From Candidatus Bathyarchaeota archaeon (lineage in GTDB: Archaea > Thermoproteota > Bathyarchaeia > 40CM-2-53-6 > DTGE01), in NCBI GenBank assembly GCA_018396725.1, contig JAGTRC010000007.1, positions 1-64,000 on the forward strand: a stretch of DNA of 64,000 nucleotides, written 5' to 3'. The notes under the pieces are model-generated. The model searched no databases, was not told the DNA's origin, and worked only from the letters and a program-made list of their open reading frames with translations. Made by a program: the position numbers and the translations under genes. Every line of letters begins with the position of its first letter. Positions within the stretch are counted from its first letter, which is position 1. Shown here one piece after another: positions 52,534-61,678 of this stretch.

Positions 52534-52806
52534 CTCTTATCACGTTTATCCCTGAACTTTCTAATCCAGCTTCCTACACAGTTCCCTTATTCCCTTACTT
52601 TATCTTAACTTTAACTGCTTCATAGCTTAACTCTTTCTCTCCGCGTTAAGGGATGGGGATTTCGCCGATGGCGGATCGCTAAGCTATATACATTATCTAT
52701 ATGATGTGTTCATTTGAGTATTTATTCGCCCTCGTTCCGGTTAAGCCGTTAAGGCCTCGATGAGAAATCTTATATGTAAGAAAAATATTATTTATAAGAG
52801 ATTGTT

Positions 52807-53184
52807 ATGAGCGACTCCGAGATCCATGTTAGGGCCGCCCGCGAAAAGAGGTCGGCGACATTAGAGGAATTCGACAAGAAACGGTATATGGTCGTCGGAG
52901 ATTTAGCTATCAAAACCGTTGAACAGGCGATTGAAGCCTTAGCCGCTTTGGAAGGCTTACATTTTCACCTGCATCCAAGGAGCGCTCACAGTGCCAGGCT
53001 GCGTTGGGCGAAGGAGAACTTCCCGCATTTATCGAAGGATATAGATGAGCTGTGGGGAGCCTACGGCGCCCTCGGATACGAAGGCATCAACGGGGAGAGG
53101 GCGGAGAAGATTATAGCCGCTATGGAGCGTGTTTTAAGTGAATTTGAAGATAAATCAGGTGTCAAACTTAAGGAAAATCGTTGA
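52807..53184 (+). CDS. HEPN-like helical protein (second pair)
   Basis: 125-residue helical protein, probably HEPN class (KTVEQAIEALAALEGLHFHLHPRSAHSARLRWAKENFPHL). The Arg/His cluster (HLHPRSAHSARLR) would be the active face. Downstream is an MNT-type nucleotidyltransferase whose start overlaps it by 47 bases, the expected toxin-antitoxin layout. The AT-rich stretch before the ATG (GTAAGAAAAATATTATTTATAAG, ending about 52798) is a good TATA region. Confidence 0.6.
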   Translation: MSDSEIHVRAAREKRSATLEEFDKKRYMVVGDLAIKTVEQAIEALAALEGLHFHLHPRSAHSARLRWAKENFPHLSKDIDELWGAYGALGYEGINGERAEKIIAAMERVLSEFEDKSGVKLKENR

Positions 53185-53740
53185 GACGATATCCAGGTTT
53201 GGGGGCGTCGTGGGGATCTTACTCTTCGGGAGCATGGCTAGAGGAGACTACGATGAATACTCGGATTATGACTTGCTCGTCGTTTTCGAGGACAAATCTG
53301 CGATGTGGAGGGAATGGGATGAATTATTTAAAGCTGTTGGCAGTTTCGGATTAAATATCCATGTAATTCCTATAAGCTTAGAAGAGCTTAAAGAGGTCAA
53401 CCCAGTGTTTTTAGAGGAACTTTCCAAAAATGGAAGGGTTCTCTTCGCCCGCCTCCCCATGGAGGCCTCCCTAAAGCCCATACCATTGAAGCCTTTCAGC
53501 CTTATCGTTTACAGCATGGCTGGCTTAAACTATAAAGATAAGATGAAGATTTCATATTTCCTTTATAGAAAGGGCGGTGAAGGGTTCGTCGCTAAAGCTG
53601 GGGGAGCCAAACTTAACGAAGGCTGCATTTTAGTCCCGAAGGATGCAGCCAATGAAATCTTAGGATTCCTAAGCGAGTTCGGCATCAAAGCTAGAAAGCT
53701 TGAAGTAGAGTTAAGAGAGGAGTCCCTCAAGCGTTTTTAA
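53138..53740 (+). CDS. MNT-type nucleotidyltransferase with C-terminal extension
   Basis: 200 residues. Residues 1-100 are an MNT domain: GILLFGSMARGDYDEYSDYDLLVVFED (GS...R, DxD). Residues about 105-200 form an additional domain (LKPFSLIVYSMAGLNYKDKMKISYFLYRKGG, AGGAKLNEGCILVPKDAA) not found in minimal MNTs. GTG 53138 overlaps the HEPN-like gene by 47 bases; GTG 53159 (MSNLRKIVETI) is an alternative that still overlaps. Confidence 0.78.
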   Translation: MNLKINQVSNLRKIVETISRFGGVVGILLFGSMARGDYDEYSDYDLLVVFEDKSAMWREWDELFKAVGSFGLNIHVIPISLEELKEVNPVFLEELSKNGRVLFARLPMEASLKPIPLKPFSLIVYSMAGLNYKDKMKISYFLYRKGGEGFVAKAGGAKLNEGCILVPKDAANEILGFLSEFGIKARKLEVELREESLKRF

Positions 53741-54038
53741 GCGCCTTCCATACTTGGAGCATCCAATTTAGAACAATTGGCGCTCTCCAGGATTAAAGTT
53801 GGGGATTCCCGATTCCGAGATTTTCAAGTCCCGGGTTCATGGCCTTTTGGGTTCCGATCATCCATTCCATTCAAAACGCATAGGGATGCGCTACTAACCC
53901 TCCTTAACGGCTCTCAAAGGAGGCCCCATCCTGAGCCATCGCTATTGTCCGCTGATTGCCCCGGCTCCTTAACACGGCTTATTCGAGGGCCTGCACCTTC
54001 CCTCTTCCAGCCGGCTTTACATCTTGCCTATTCTTATC

Positions 54039-55154
54039 CTATAGGTCTCCTAAGCCTAGGAGCTGCAGGTTACCCACATGGACATGTCTGAGATATTTCG
54101 AGGCGGCTTCGAGGCATTCCTCCACTTGCCTCCTAGGCGTGACCGGTAGATCGTACATGTAGTAGTCTGGATGGAATATGAGCAGGGAGTAAGGTATCTC
54201 AGGGTTGAGGGAGGCTATGAACTCGGCTATCCCTTCGACCTCCCGTTTATCCACGTATCCGGGGACTAGGAGGGTCGTAGCCGTGAGCACCGGTAGATCC
54301 GGTCTGTCGTCGTAGTATCTCTCCGCTATCCTCTGAAAGTTCTCGTATGCCCTCCTGTTGGATACGCCGCTCAGGGCGAGGCTCAGGGTTGGATCATAGC
54401 ATTTCAAGTCGAATTTTATGTTTCCCCCGCTCCTCAATGCTATTTCAGCGGCTCTATCCACGAGGCTGGGGTGGCCGCACCCATTCCATTCGAAGCATAT
54501 CCTTAAGACCCTGTCTCCCCCAACGGTTTCGATGAGCCTCCTGCTAGCTTCTAGGGCGAATGGGAGCTGGGGCTCCGGGGAGCCCCCGAAGAAGCATATG
54601 CATGAGATCCTCCGGTTCCTTGAGATCCCCCCCACGAACCTTTCGATGTCCACGCTCTGCGCCTCGCGGAGGCTCTTATGGGATGCGTTCTGGCAGTAGA
54701 GGCAGTCGAAGTTGCATCCATAGAAGAAGACCGCGTAGTTGTAGTAGCCGAGTTCAGGGCCCTCCCTATAGGAGTATCTCGGGTATCCAGCGCCTGTGCC
54801 GGCTGGACAGAACCATGCAGCGCAGCAATTGGTTACATGAGGGTCTAAATACGCATGCAATAGGGCTTTACTGGGGGATGAGGAGCTTATGAGCCTTCCC
54901 TCCCTGTTCCAGCGGAGGCCGCAGTACCCTCGGTCTCCTTCCCCGATCCGACATTCGTTGGCGCATAGATCGCATCCGATCCCGTTAGGAGTCCTCGGAG
55001 GCTTACCCGGTAAGCCGTAGGACCTCCTTATGGAGGCGTGGACTTCCTCAATCACGGGTTTAGCCTCCTCAGGCCTGGATCTGATGCATTCCAGGCATAC
55101 GCCGAGGACCTCAGATAGAAGCCTGCCCCCTCCACCGCACAATTTACATTTCAT
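54039..55154 (-). CDS. Radical SAM protein, PflA-like activase family
   Basis: 371 residues. The radical SAM cluster is in FYGCNFDCLYCQNASHKS (CxxxxxCxxC variant as C-N-F-D-C-L-Y-C, that is CxxxCxxC). N-terminal zinc-finger-like CKLCGGGGRLL ... CLECI and CDLCANECRIGEGDRGYCG precede it, as in archaeal COG1313/COG1180-type members. The target glycyl-radical or other substrate is not in the window. ATG 55154 (MKCKLCG) is preferred to TTG 55184. The 298 bases to the left (53741-54038) hold no gene I can support. Confidence 0.78.
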   Translation of the reverse strand: MKCKLCGGGGRLLSEVLGVCLECIRSRPEEAKPVIEEVHASIRRSYGLPGKPPRTPNGIGCDLCANECRIGEGDRGYCGLRWNREGRLISSSSPSKALLHAYLDPHVTNCCAAWFCPAGTGAGYPRYSYREGPELGYYNYAVFFYGCNFDCLYCQNASHKSLREAQSVDIERFVGGISRNRRISCICFFGGSPEPQLPFALEASRRLIETVGGDRVLRICFEWNGCGHPSLVDRAAEIALRSGGNIKFDLKCYDPTLSLALSGVSNRRAYENFQRIAERYYDDRPDLPVLTATTLLVPGYVDKREVEGIAEFIASLNPEIPYSLLIFHPDYYMYDLPVTPRRQVEECLEAASKYLRHVHVGNLQLLGLGDL

Positions 55155-55632
55155 CTTATTGGCTGGGCTGAGCCTATAATCCAACTTGAAGGATTTATCC
55201 CCCTTAGGCCGAGAGGCCTAAGACTAGAAATCTAAAGGGGTGGACGGGGAATTAACCTTTTCCCCGGCCTTAGAGAATAAGCCCCCTGAGGCTTAATTAA
55301 CTAATCCCCCACCCTGCTCAGCCCGGATACTGCCCACACATGTTATGAGATGGAAGGATTTCAGGTAATGTTTCCAATTCGCCTTTAAATTACCCGTACG
55401 AAATGGACATAAGGCATATTCAGTAGGCTCCGCAAGGCCGGACCCGCTCTTGATGGGATGCCTTTAGCGATTATTCCATCACCGACTCTAGGCCTTACCA
55501 GGCCCTGCCTTTGAAGGAGGCCTAGTAAGCTCCTCAACGCTGAGGACTTTCCAAACTCCCTGAGCTTTTAAGCTGGAGACTTGTTTTCAGTCAAGTTTTA
55601 AATATATGTAGCAGGTTGGATTAATCGGAGGG
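55155..55632. other. Intergenic region, about 480 bases
   Basis: No ORF with family features and no tRNA recognised. Contains small inverted repeats (for example CCTCAACGCTGAGG near 55540) and, at 55590-55612, AGTTTTAAATATATGTAG, a TATA candidate for the SDH-type protease, whose ATG 55633 is preceded by CGGAGGG. Confidence 0.4.
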
Positions 55633-56505
55633 ATGGAGGTGCCTGAAGGCAGTCTGCTGGGTTTTATCATCTGGTTGGTCTTCCTCTCCTTCTTCATATG
55701 GCCCCAAATGAGGCAGAAAATGCTACAGTCCGCGAGGCTCAGCCTGATCAATAGACTAGAGAAGACGATTGGCTCAAGAGTCATTACATTAATCCATAGG
55801 CAGGAGCGGATTTCACTATTTGGCATCCCTTTTTACAGGTACATAGACATAGAAGACTCTGAGCAGATCCTGAGAGCTATAAAGATGACCTCTCCTGACA
55901 CGCCAATAACGTTAATCATCCACACGCCTGGGGGGCTCGTGCTAGCCGCAGCCCAGATCGCCTTGGCATTGAAGGGGCATCCAGCCAAGACGACGGTCAT
56001 CGTGCCGCATTTCGCGATGAGCGGAGGAACCCTGATAGCTTTAGCGGCTGATGAGATAATAATGGATCCATATGCCGTGCTCGGCCCAGTCGATCCCCAG
56101 CTCACAGATCAGGGAGGCAGAGCGATCCCGGCGGTTTCCGTCCTGAGGGCGGTTAGGGAGAAGGGGATTAAGAAGGTTGAGGATGAAACTTTGATTAAAG
56201 CCGATGTGGCTGAAAAGGCTATCCGCCAATTAGAGGAGCTACTAATCGAGCTGACTGAGGCTAGAATGGGGAGGGAGAAAGCGGAAGAGCTCGCCAAGTC
56301 CTTGGTGCATGGCAAGTGGACGCATGATTATCCAATTACACCTACGAAGCTTAGAGAGCTCGGTCTACAAGTTAAAACTGAGGTGCCGGTGGAGGTGTAT
56401 AAGTTGATGGACTTGTATCCTCAGCCTCCCCAAGCCAGGCCCAGCGTTGAATTCATTCCGGGACCTTACATGCCACCGGAGAGGAGGACGGCAGAACGTA
56501 GGTAA
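55633..56505 (+). CDS. SDH-type (ClpP/crotonase fold) membrane serine protease
   Basis: 290 residues of the serine dehydrogenase proteinase family (SppA/ClpP relatives). One N-terminal membrane helix (LGFIIWLVFLSFFIWP) is followed by a domain with IIHTPGG (oxyanion glycines at 100-101) and FAMSGGT with catalytic Ser130. VLGPVDPQL is a conserved family element. Probably degrades membrane-associated or misfolded proteins. Standalone gene. Confidence 0.82.
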   Translation: MEVPEGSLLGFIIWLVFLSFFIWPQMRQKMLQSARLSLINRLEKTIGSRVITLIHRQERISLFGIPFYRYIDIEDSEQILRAIKMTSPDTPITLIIHTPGGLVLAAAQIALALKGHPAKTTVIVPHFAMSGGTLIALAADEIIMDPYAVLGPVDPQLTDQGGRAIPAVSVLRAVREKGIKKVEDETLIKADVAEKAIRQLEELLIELTEARMGREKAEELAKSLVHGKWTHDYPITPTKLRELGLQVKTEVPVEVYKLMDLYPQPPQARPSVEFIPGPYMPPERRTAERR

Positions 56506-56649
56506 CGGCTGTGGAAGCCAAAGGTGTCATCTATAAAAGGGCTGATAGGCCGAAGGATCATCCCGCTATTTAATATTTAGAAAAAGAGGCTGTAGCAAAA
56601 ATGGAACCCATATGCTCTAGGAGGCCTCAGAGAAAAGACGAGCGCCTAG

Positions 56650-56973
56650 GAAGGAATCCACGATCCGGAACTCCTCAGCAAGGATATATATTATGCTGGG
56701 AATTATATCAGAATAAAGCACATAGATAGTTTATATGATAATATTTATTCTTATTATGAACATTTATTGATTGTATTTGTAGGGCAAGGTGACAAAGTGA
56801 AAAGAGGTCAGTTAATAGGGAAATGTGGTTCTAGTGGAAGAAAACCAGTAGAACCTCATTTACATTTTGAATTACATAATAGAGATTGGAGCCCTATAAA
56901 TCCATATCGCAACATAAATAACCCGAATTCCAGGTGCTATTGGACCAAGGATAATGATCCCCAATATCCCTAA
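56650..56973 (+). pseudogene. Remnant of an M23-type peptidase
   Basis: Open frame of 107 codons after a TAG at 56647, without a start codon. It encodes GNYIRIKH, YYEHLLIVFVGQGDKVKRGQLIGKCG and EPHLHFELHNRDWSPINPY, the C-terminal half of a lysostaphin/M23 domain with the HLHFE zinc ligand but without the first HxxxD half. The AT content is well above the neighbours (for example GATAATATTTATTCTTATTATG). M23 enzymes cut peptidoglycan and are rare in archaea, so transfer followed by decay is likely. Confidence 0.7.
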
Positions 56974-57114
56974 AAATTTTTGTAAAAGTCGATTTAACCT
57001 GAATGTTTTCATTTAGAAGAGAAGAATTAAGGGAATGAGATATGGCTGGAAGGGTAGATGAAGGGGAAACCACATGGTGGAGTCGGAGTTAAAGCGGCCC
57101 CTTAGGGAATGCCT

Positions 57115-58539
57115 CTAGGCTTGTACGGCTGTTATCTCCTTCACCGATTCCAGGGCTTTCAGGTATGCTTCCTCGTTGTTTATGCAGCCCGGGTCTGGGG
57201 CCAGGTGATCCCCGAAATATGCGTAGGCCCTGGCCCTGCAGCCGCCACAGTTGTACCGGTATGGGCATTCGCCGCAGTGGCCTTGGAGGAGGTCCTTATC
57301 CCTGAGCTCGAGCAGCACCTTGTTTTTACGCCACATCTCGTCAAGGTTCGTCTCCTTTATGTTGCCCAGCTTCAATGGGAAGAATACGCATGGCTGCAGG
57401 TCCCCGTTGGGCTTCATGGCGAAGTAGAACCTGCCGGCTCCGCATCCCCCTATGAACTCGGCCAGCTGCTCTATACGCCCCTTCGTCTCGATGTTGTAGA
57501 AGTGGGTGGGGATCACGGCGGCCTCCCTGCACCCCTCCACCTGCAGGGCCACCCTCGCGAACTGGGGCGCTGTGGATAGGAGTTTCATCGGCGACTCCTT
57601 ATTCCTCTCGTATAGGGTCTTCAGGAGCTCCTCCCTCTCCCTAGGGGTTAGGTCCAGGTCCACGATGTCCCTGCCGCGCCCTGTGGGTATGAAGTTGTAG
57701 AACATGAACCAGTCCACCCTTAAGCCTTCGCATAGCTCTATGATCCTTGGGACCTCCCGGTAGTTGAGCCTCGTCACGGTGGTGGAGATGTTCACGAAGA
57801 AATCCCTCTCGACAGCTCTCCGTATACCCTCTATTGTACGCTGGAAGGATCCGGGGATCCCTCTGAAGCTGTCATGGGTTTCGGGGCTGGCGCCGTCCAG
57901 ACTTATCTGCAGATATTCCACGCCCACCTCTTTAAGCTTATCCGCCACGGCGTCGGTTATGAGGGTTCCATTGGTGGCCATGGCCACGTATACTCCGTGG
58001 TCTGCCGCGGCCCGGGCGAGCTGGAATATATCCCTGCGGATTAGGGGTTCCCCCCCGGAGAACGCTATGATTGTGACGCCCATATCAGCCAGCTTCTCAA
58101 CGGCGTCCAAGGCCTCCCCGGTGGATAAGTCCCCGGCCGTGGAGCCGGCGCTCGCGGAGCAATGCTTACACCTCAGGTTGCATACGCCTGTGACCTCCCA
58201 TACGACCTGGAAGGGCGCCCCTGGGACGAAGGGCTTCCGAACCCCGAAGTAGGCTAAGCCCTTTACGACGCTGGCTAAGCCACGCCTCCAGTAGGGATCC
58301 CTGAAGGTCCGGCGCATCTCATCCATCGAGACGTTGAAGGCCTTAGCGCCCGCCCCTAACACGGGGTTTAAAAGCTTGGCGGCGAGCCTGCACCTGAGGC
58401 AGGCGTCTCTCTTCTCCCTGACGCCGGAGAACAACTCCAGGGCGACCTCGAGCCTGCTCTTACCGTCTCTAACGCAGAAGCCCGAAGCCCCTCCTAGCAG
58501 GCTCCTGGCCACGGGGTTCTCCACGAAGCCCTTGAACAT
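57115..58539 (-). CDS. Radical SAM/SPASM protein
   Basis: About 474 residues. The radical SAM motif TGVCNLRCKHCSASAG follows an N-terminal about 115-residue region. The C-terminal SPASM part has CGAGRFYFAMKPNGDLQPCVFFPLKLGN, GHCGECPYRYNCGGCRARAYAYFGD and DPGC, for one or two extra 4Fe-4S clusters. Such enzymes modify peptides or mature enzymes (heme d1/AhbD-like and peptide-maturase types). A TATA-like TTATAAATTA on the minus strand near 58613-58622 lies inside the longest frame (start 58647), so ATG 58539 is preferred; no precursor peptide gene was recognised nearby. Confidence 0.8.
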   Translation of the reverse strand: MFKGFVENPVARSLLGGASGFCVRDGKSRLEVALELFSGVREKRDACLRCRLAAKLLNPVLGAGAKAFNVSMDEMRRTFRDPYWRRGLASVVKGLAYFGVRKPFVPGAPFQVVWEVTGVCNLRCKHCSASAGSTAGDLSTGEALDAVEKLADMGVTIIAFSGGEPLIRRDIFQLARAAADHGVYVAMATNGTLITDAVADKLKEVGVEYLQISLDGASPETHDSFRGIPGSFQRTIEGIRRAVERDFFVNISTTVTRLNYREVPRIIELCEGLRVDWFMFYNFIPTGRGRDIVDLDLTPREREELLKTLYERNKESPMKLLSTAPQFARVALQVEGCREAAVIPTHFYNIETKGRIEQLAEFIGGCGAGRFYFAMKPNGDLQPCVFFPLKLGNIKETNLDEMWRKNKVLLELRDKDLLQGHCGECPYRYNCGGCRARAYAYFGDHLAPDPGCINNEEAYLKALESVKEITAVQA

Positions 58540-58932
58540 CTGGATATTCTCTATCAAGAACCCACGCCCCAGCTTTCTCAGGCATCCAAACGGTAATACA
58601 AGGCTAACACCTAATTTATAACACTTACTATGATCCCCAGGAGACACCTGTACCCCTCTTAGGGGCGGAGGGACAGGTAGAGATCATCCATTTCAAGATA
58701 AGAATAAATATGCATAACTGCTATTTTCCTGAGGCGGATGATGGCGGGAGCGAACATCGTTGAGTCCATCTGGGGACCTTGACCCTCATCGACCCGGGAA
58801 GAGAGAAAGGCGATATTAAGGTCCGCGTGGAGGTAGAGGGGATGGATGGTAGAGGGGTAGGGATAAGCCCCATCGTTGAGGCGTGGGGATCCATGGGTTC
58901 CTAGCTGCGGATAGCCTTGCCGGTTTGGAGGC

Positions 58933-59814
58933 TTGGAGTTGGAGGCGGCTAGGATAGGATACCTGGAGATAGCTGCGGCGGCGGTGCTATGGGGCTCCAA
59001 CGGCGTAATCGTCACAGTTCTTCCTCTGGCATCCTATGGGATAGCTTTCCTAAGGCTTACCGTGGGCTGCGCCGCTTTACTCTTGGGCTTGGCGGCCACG
59101 GGGAGGCTCAGCCTCCTAAAGACCTCGCATATGAGGGGGTTATCCCTTCTAGGCCTGCTTTTAGCTTTGGGCTGGGTCCTCCTCTTCGAGTCCATGAAGC
59201 GTCTAACCATCTCGGAGGCCGTCCTCCTAAACTATAATGCCCCGATATTCGTGGCGTTGCTGTCCCCTCCGCTCCTCGGGGAGAGGCTGGAGAAGGGCAC
59301 CTACACCGCCGTAGCCCTGGCCAGCGTAGGGGTCGCCCTCATGGCTTTGTCCCGTGGCGGCCTAGGTGCCTCAAGGAGCATCACCGGAGTACTCCTAGGA
59401 TTGGCGGCGGGCCTAGCCTACGCCCTATTCGTCATATTATCCAAGCATATGCTTGAAAAGGTTCCAAGCCTCACAGTCTCCTTCTACTCCTACCTCTTAG
59501 CAGCCGCCTGGATTACGCCTCTGATAATAGGTTTGGACTTCGCGTTGCCGAGGTATTCCTGGATTCTGGTCCTCGTGTTAGGCGTTGTGAACACGGCTTT
59601 AGCCGTATCCGTGTATCTTCACGGCTTGAAGCAGGTTAAGGCGCAGGATGCAGCAGTCCTAGCCTACTTGGAGCCTGCAAGCGCCACCGCCTTCGGCTAC
59701 GTGTTCCTCAGGGAGACCCTGAATTACACAGCCATCCTAGGGGGAATCCTAATAATCCTGGGAGGATACATAACATTATCGAAGGCTCGTCGACATCCCC
59801 TTAGGGGAGCCTGA
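58933..59814 (+). CDS. EamA/DMT-family transporter
   Basis: 293 residues with ten hydrophobic segments in two EamA repeats (AAAAVLWGSNGVIVTVLPLA at the start; GVLLGLAAGLAYALFVILSK at the second). Family members export or import amino acids, nucleotide sugars or metabolites. Both halves carry the usual LEP..A (AYLEPASATAFGYVFLRE) block near the end. TTG 58933 start, purine-rich sequence upstream. Substrate unknown. Confidence 0.83.
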   Translation: MELEAARIGYLEIAAAAVLWGSNGVIVTVLPLASYGIAFLRLTVGCAALLLGLAATGRLSLLKTSHMRGLSLLGLLLALGWVLLFESMKRLTISEAVLLNYNAPIFVALLSPPLLGERLEKGTYTAVALASVGVALMALSRGGLGASRSITGVLLGLAAGLAYALFVILSKHMLEKVPSLTVSFYSYLLAAAWITPLIIGLDFALPRYSWILVLVLGVVNTALAVSVYLHGLKQVKAQDAAVLAYLEPASATAFGYVFLRETLNYTAILGGILIILGGYITLSKARRHPLRGA

Positions 59815-59932
59815 AGACGATCCGCTAGCTGGAGATCGAGGGATCGAGGTCAATCCGGGGGCTGCTTCGTCCTGGAGGAGGGGTAGCCCACCTCCAAGAT
59901 GTAGGAGGGAAGCCTGAGGGGGGATGGAGTTA

Positions 59933-60400
59933 TCACTCGAACAAACCTCCTGTCCATGGGTTGGGTTTCCGCCTTCCCCGTTTCTCCCATGGTTCGATGC
60001 CACCTTCCACCACGTAGAATAGGGGATGGACTTCGGCTCCTCCATCGTCCATTATGTATGCGGGGCATCTGACCTTGAGTTTCCGCCTCAGATGGTTGAA
60101 TTCGAATCTGACCTGCCCCTTCTTAATGGGGATCTTGATTCCCCTGCTTACACAGCTTAGATCTATTTTACTCTTGTCGAAGTTATAGCCTCTCCTGTGG
60201 GCTTCCATCCATACATGGTATAGGTAGAGGTTTATCGCCGCTTTGGGGTCCCTGGCTTCCCTGAACCTCTCGATCTGCGGATGATTCCTATAGCCTTCCG
60301 ATCTTCCTTCAAGGACAACCTTGGCTAGCAAGGCTTCCCGCCACAGTGCAACTAAGCCTTTCGCATCCAGATATTTCGGGTGGATGCTCCACAGCCTCAC
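59933..60400 (-). CDS. Pyrimidine dimer DNA glycosylase family protein
   Basis: 155 residues of the pyrimidine dimer DNA glycosylase/endonuclease V (T4 DenV-like) family: MRLWSIHPKYLDAKGLVALWREALLAKVV, GYRNHPQIERF and AAINLYLYHVWMEAHRRGYNFDKSKI. The N-terminal residues (Met1 removed leaves an amine nucleophile) and the early R/H residues are the catalytic region in the family. Repairs UV dimers. It overlaps the TspO stop by four bases, giving a TspO-glycosylase operon. Confidence 0.75.
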   Translation of the reverse strand: MRLWSIHPKYLDAKGLVALWREALLAKVVLEGRSEGYRNHPQIERFREARDPKAAINLYLYHVWMEAHRRGYNFDKSKIDLSCVSRGIKIPIKKGQVRFEFNHLRRKLKVRCPAYIMDDGGAEVHPLFYVVEGGIEPWEKRGRRKPNPWTGGLFE

Positions 60401-60858
60401 ACGTTAAGCCTCCAGAGGTAGAAGTTTAGAGTGGCCGCGATGGTAACCCAGGCGAGGTACGGTATGAGCAGCACAGCCGCAAGCCTACTAATCTTAGAGG
60501 CCTCAACTATGGTGATGAGTATCGTGACCCATAGGAGTATTATCCCTACTAACCCGTACAGGGGATTTCTTAAGCCGAAGAAGAGGTAAGACCATAAGCC
60601 GTTCAGGAACAATTGTACGGCGAAGATGGATAAGGCTGGCTTCAACCTCCCTTTCTCTCCCCCCTTAATCAGTATCAGGAATAGGGATAAGCCCATCAAC
60701 AGGTATAGGATCGTCCAGACTGGGGCGAAAACCCAGTTCGGAGGCGTGAATGCAGGCTTTACAAGGCTGGGATACCATGTGGAGATGGATGAAGAGGTGA
60801 AGATCGAACCTATCACCCCTACAACTTGGCATAGTATAATCGAAAGGATGAGCTTCAT
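60397..60858 (-). CDS. tspO: TspO/MBR family membrane protein
   Basis: About 153 residues with five hydrophobic segments. Family marks: SSSISTWYPSLVKPAFTPPNWVFAPVWTILYLLMGLSL (the PxWxFxPVWTxLYxxMG core), LNGLWSYLFFGLRNPLYG and VPYL-type LIPYLAWVTIAATLNFYLWRLN. TspO binds and photodegrades porphyrins and responds to light and oxygen in bacteria. ATG 60858 is chosen (GAGGAG five bases before); GTG 60918 would add 20 hydrophilic residues. Confidence 0.9.
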   Translation of the reverse strand: MKLILSIILCQVVGVIGSIFTSSSISTWYPSLVKPAFTPPNWVFAPVWTILYLLMGLSLFLILIKGGEKGRLKPALSIFAVQLFLNGLWSYLFFGLRNPLYGLVGIILLWVTILITIVEASKISRLAAVLLIPYLAWVTIAATLNFYLWRLNV

Positions 60859-61085
60859 TGCAGCTCCTCGACGCCTCAATAAATGGCTTCCCATATCTTC
60901 CACATCTCCTCTCGCCACATAATAGCCAGGCCTTTATATATATCTAATTGGAGTTGTTGGACCTGCTTAAACGATTTAGTTATTCTCTCCACCCATATTC
61001 TATTATGGCCGAGGCATGGACAAACCAGAGGTTCATGGAAAAATCTTATTTGAAGGTTTCCCGTAGAGAAGGATGGAGGTCGGCC

Positions 61086-61457
61086 ATGGGATACGTTAAA
61101 GTCTTAGGGGTTTTAAGCGATCCGGCCAAGAGGAAGAGCGTGGAGGTTGAGTTCTTATCAGATACGGGTGCAGGATACATGGTTGTTCCGCCGAGCTTAG
61201 CTGAGGAGATAGGGTTGCTGCCCGTTGAAAAGATGAAGGTTACTTTGGCGGATAGACGCGAAGTTGAAGCATTATATAGTTTCGCGTATGTGAAGGTTCT
61301 CGGCAGAGAAGCGCCGGTGCCAGTGCTTATAATGGATACACCCATGCCGCTTATAGGTTCATTCACGCTTCAAGTTCTGGGGCTTCTAGTCGACCCCGTT
61401 AAAGAGGAGGTGAGGCCGAGCCGACCCTTCGCGGTGGGGCTCCTCTCAACGAATTGA
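61086..61457 (+). CDS. Retropepsin-like aspartic protease
   Basis: 123 residues of clan AA: GYVKVLGVLSDP, VEFLSDTGAGYMVVPPSLAEEIGL (the DTGA catalytic motif) and a C-terminal PMPLIGSFTLQVLGLLVDP. The single-domain form would work as a dimer. ATG 61086 has GGAGG ten bases upstream; an upstream TTG at 60948 would add 46 residues without family features. Substrate unknown. Confidence 0.75.
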   Translation: MGYVKVLGVLSDPAKRKSVEVEFLSDTGAGYMVVPPSLAEEIGLLPVEKMKVTLADRREVEALYSFAYVKVLGREAPVPVLIMDTPMPLIGSFTLQVLGLLVDPVKEEVRPSRPFAVGLLSTN

Positions 61458-61678
61458 AATGTAATATTTTCTGAAATCCCCGTCTTGGACATCTTGATTT
61501 TAGGCTTTTCAGGGCAAGATGGGGCGGAGCCTCACGTTAGCTAACGGCTTCACCTGTAGGCGTCGATCCGATATCTTAAAGGCTTTCTGGCCGCCGTTCT
61601 GCAGCCGTGCATCTTTATCGAAGGGATCCCGTGGAGCTGTGCCCATAGAAGATCCTGGAGGGGTCTCCTAGTTTCGCT

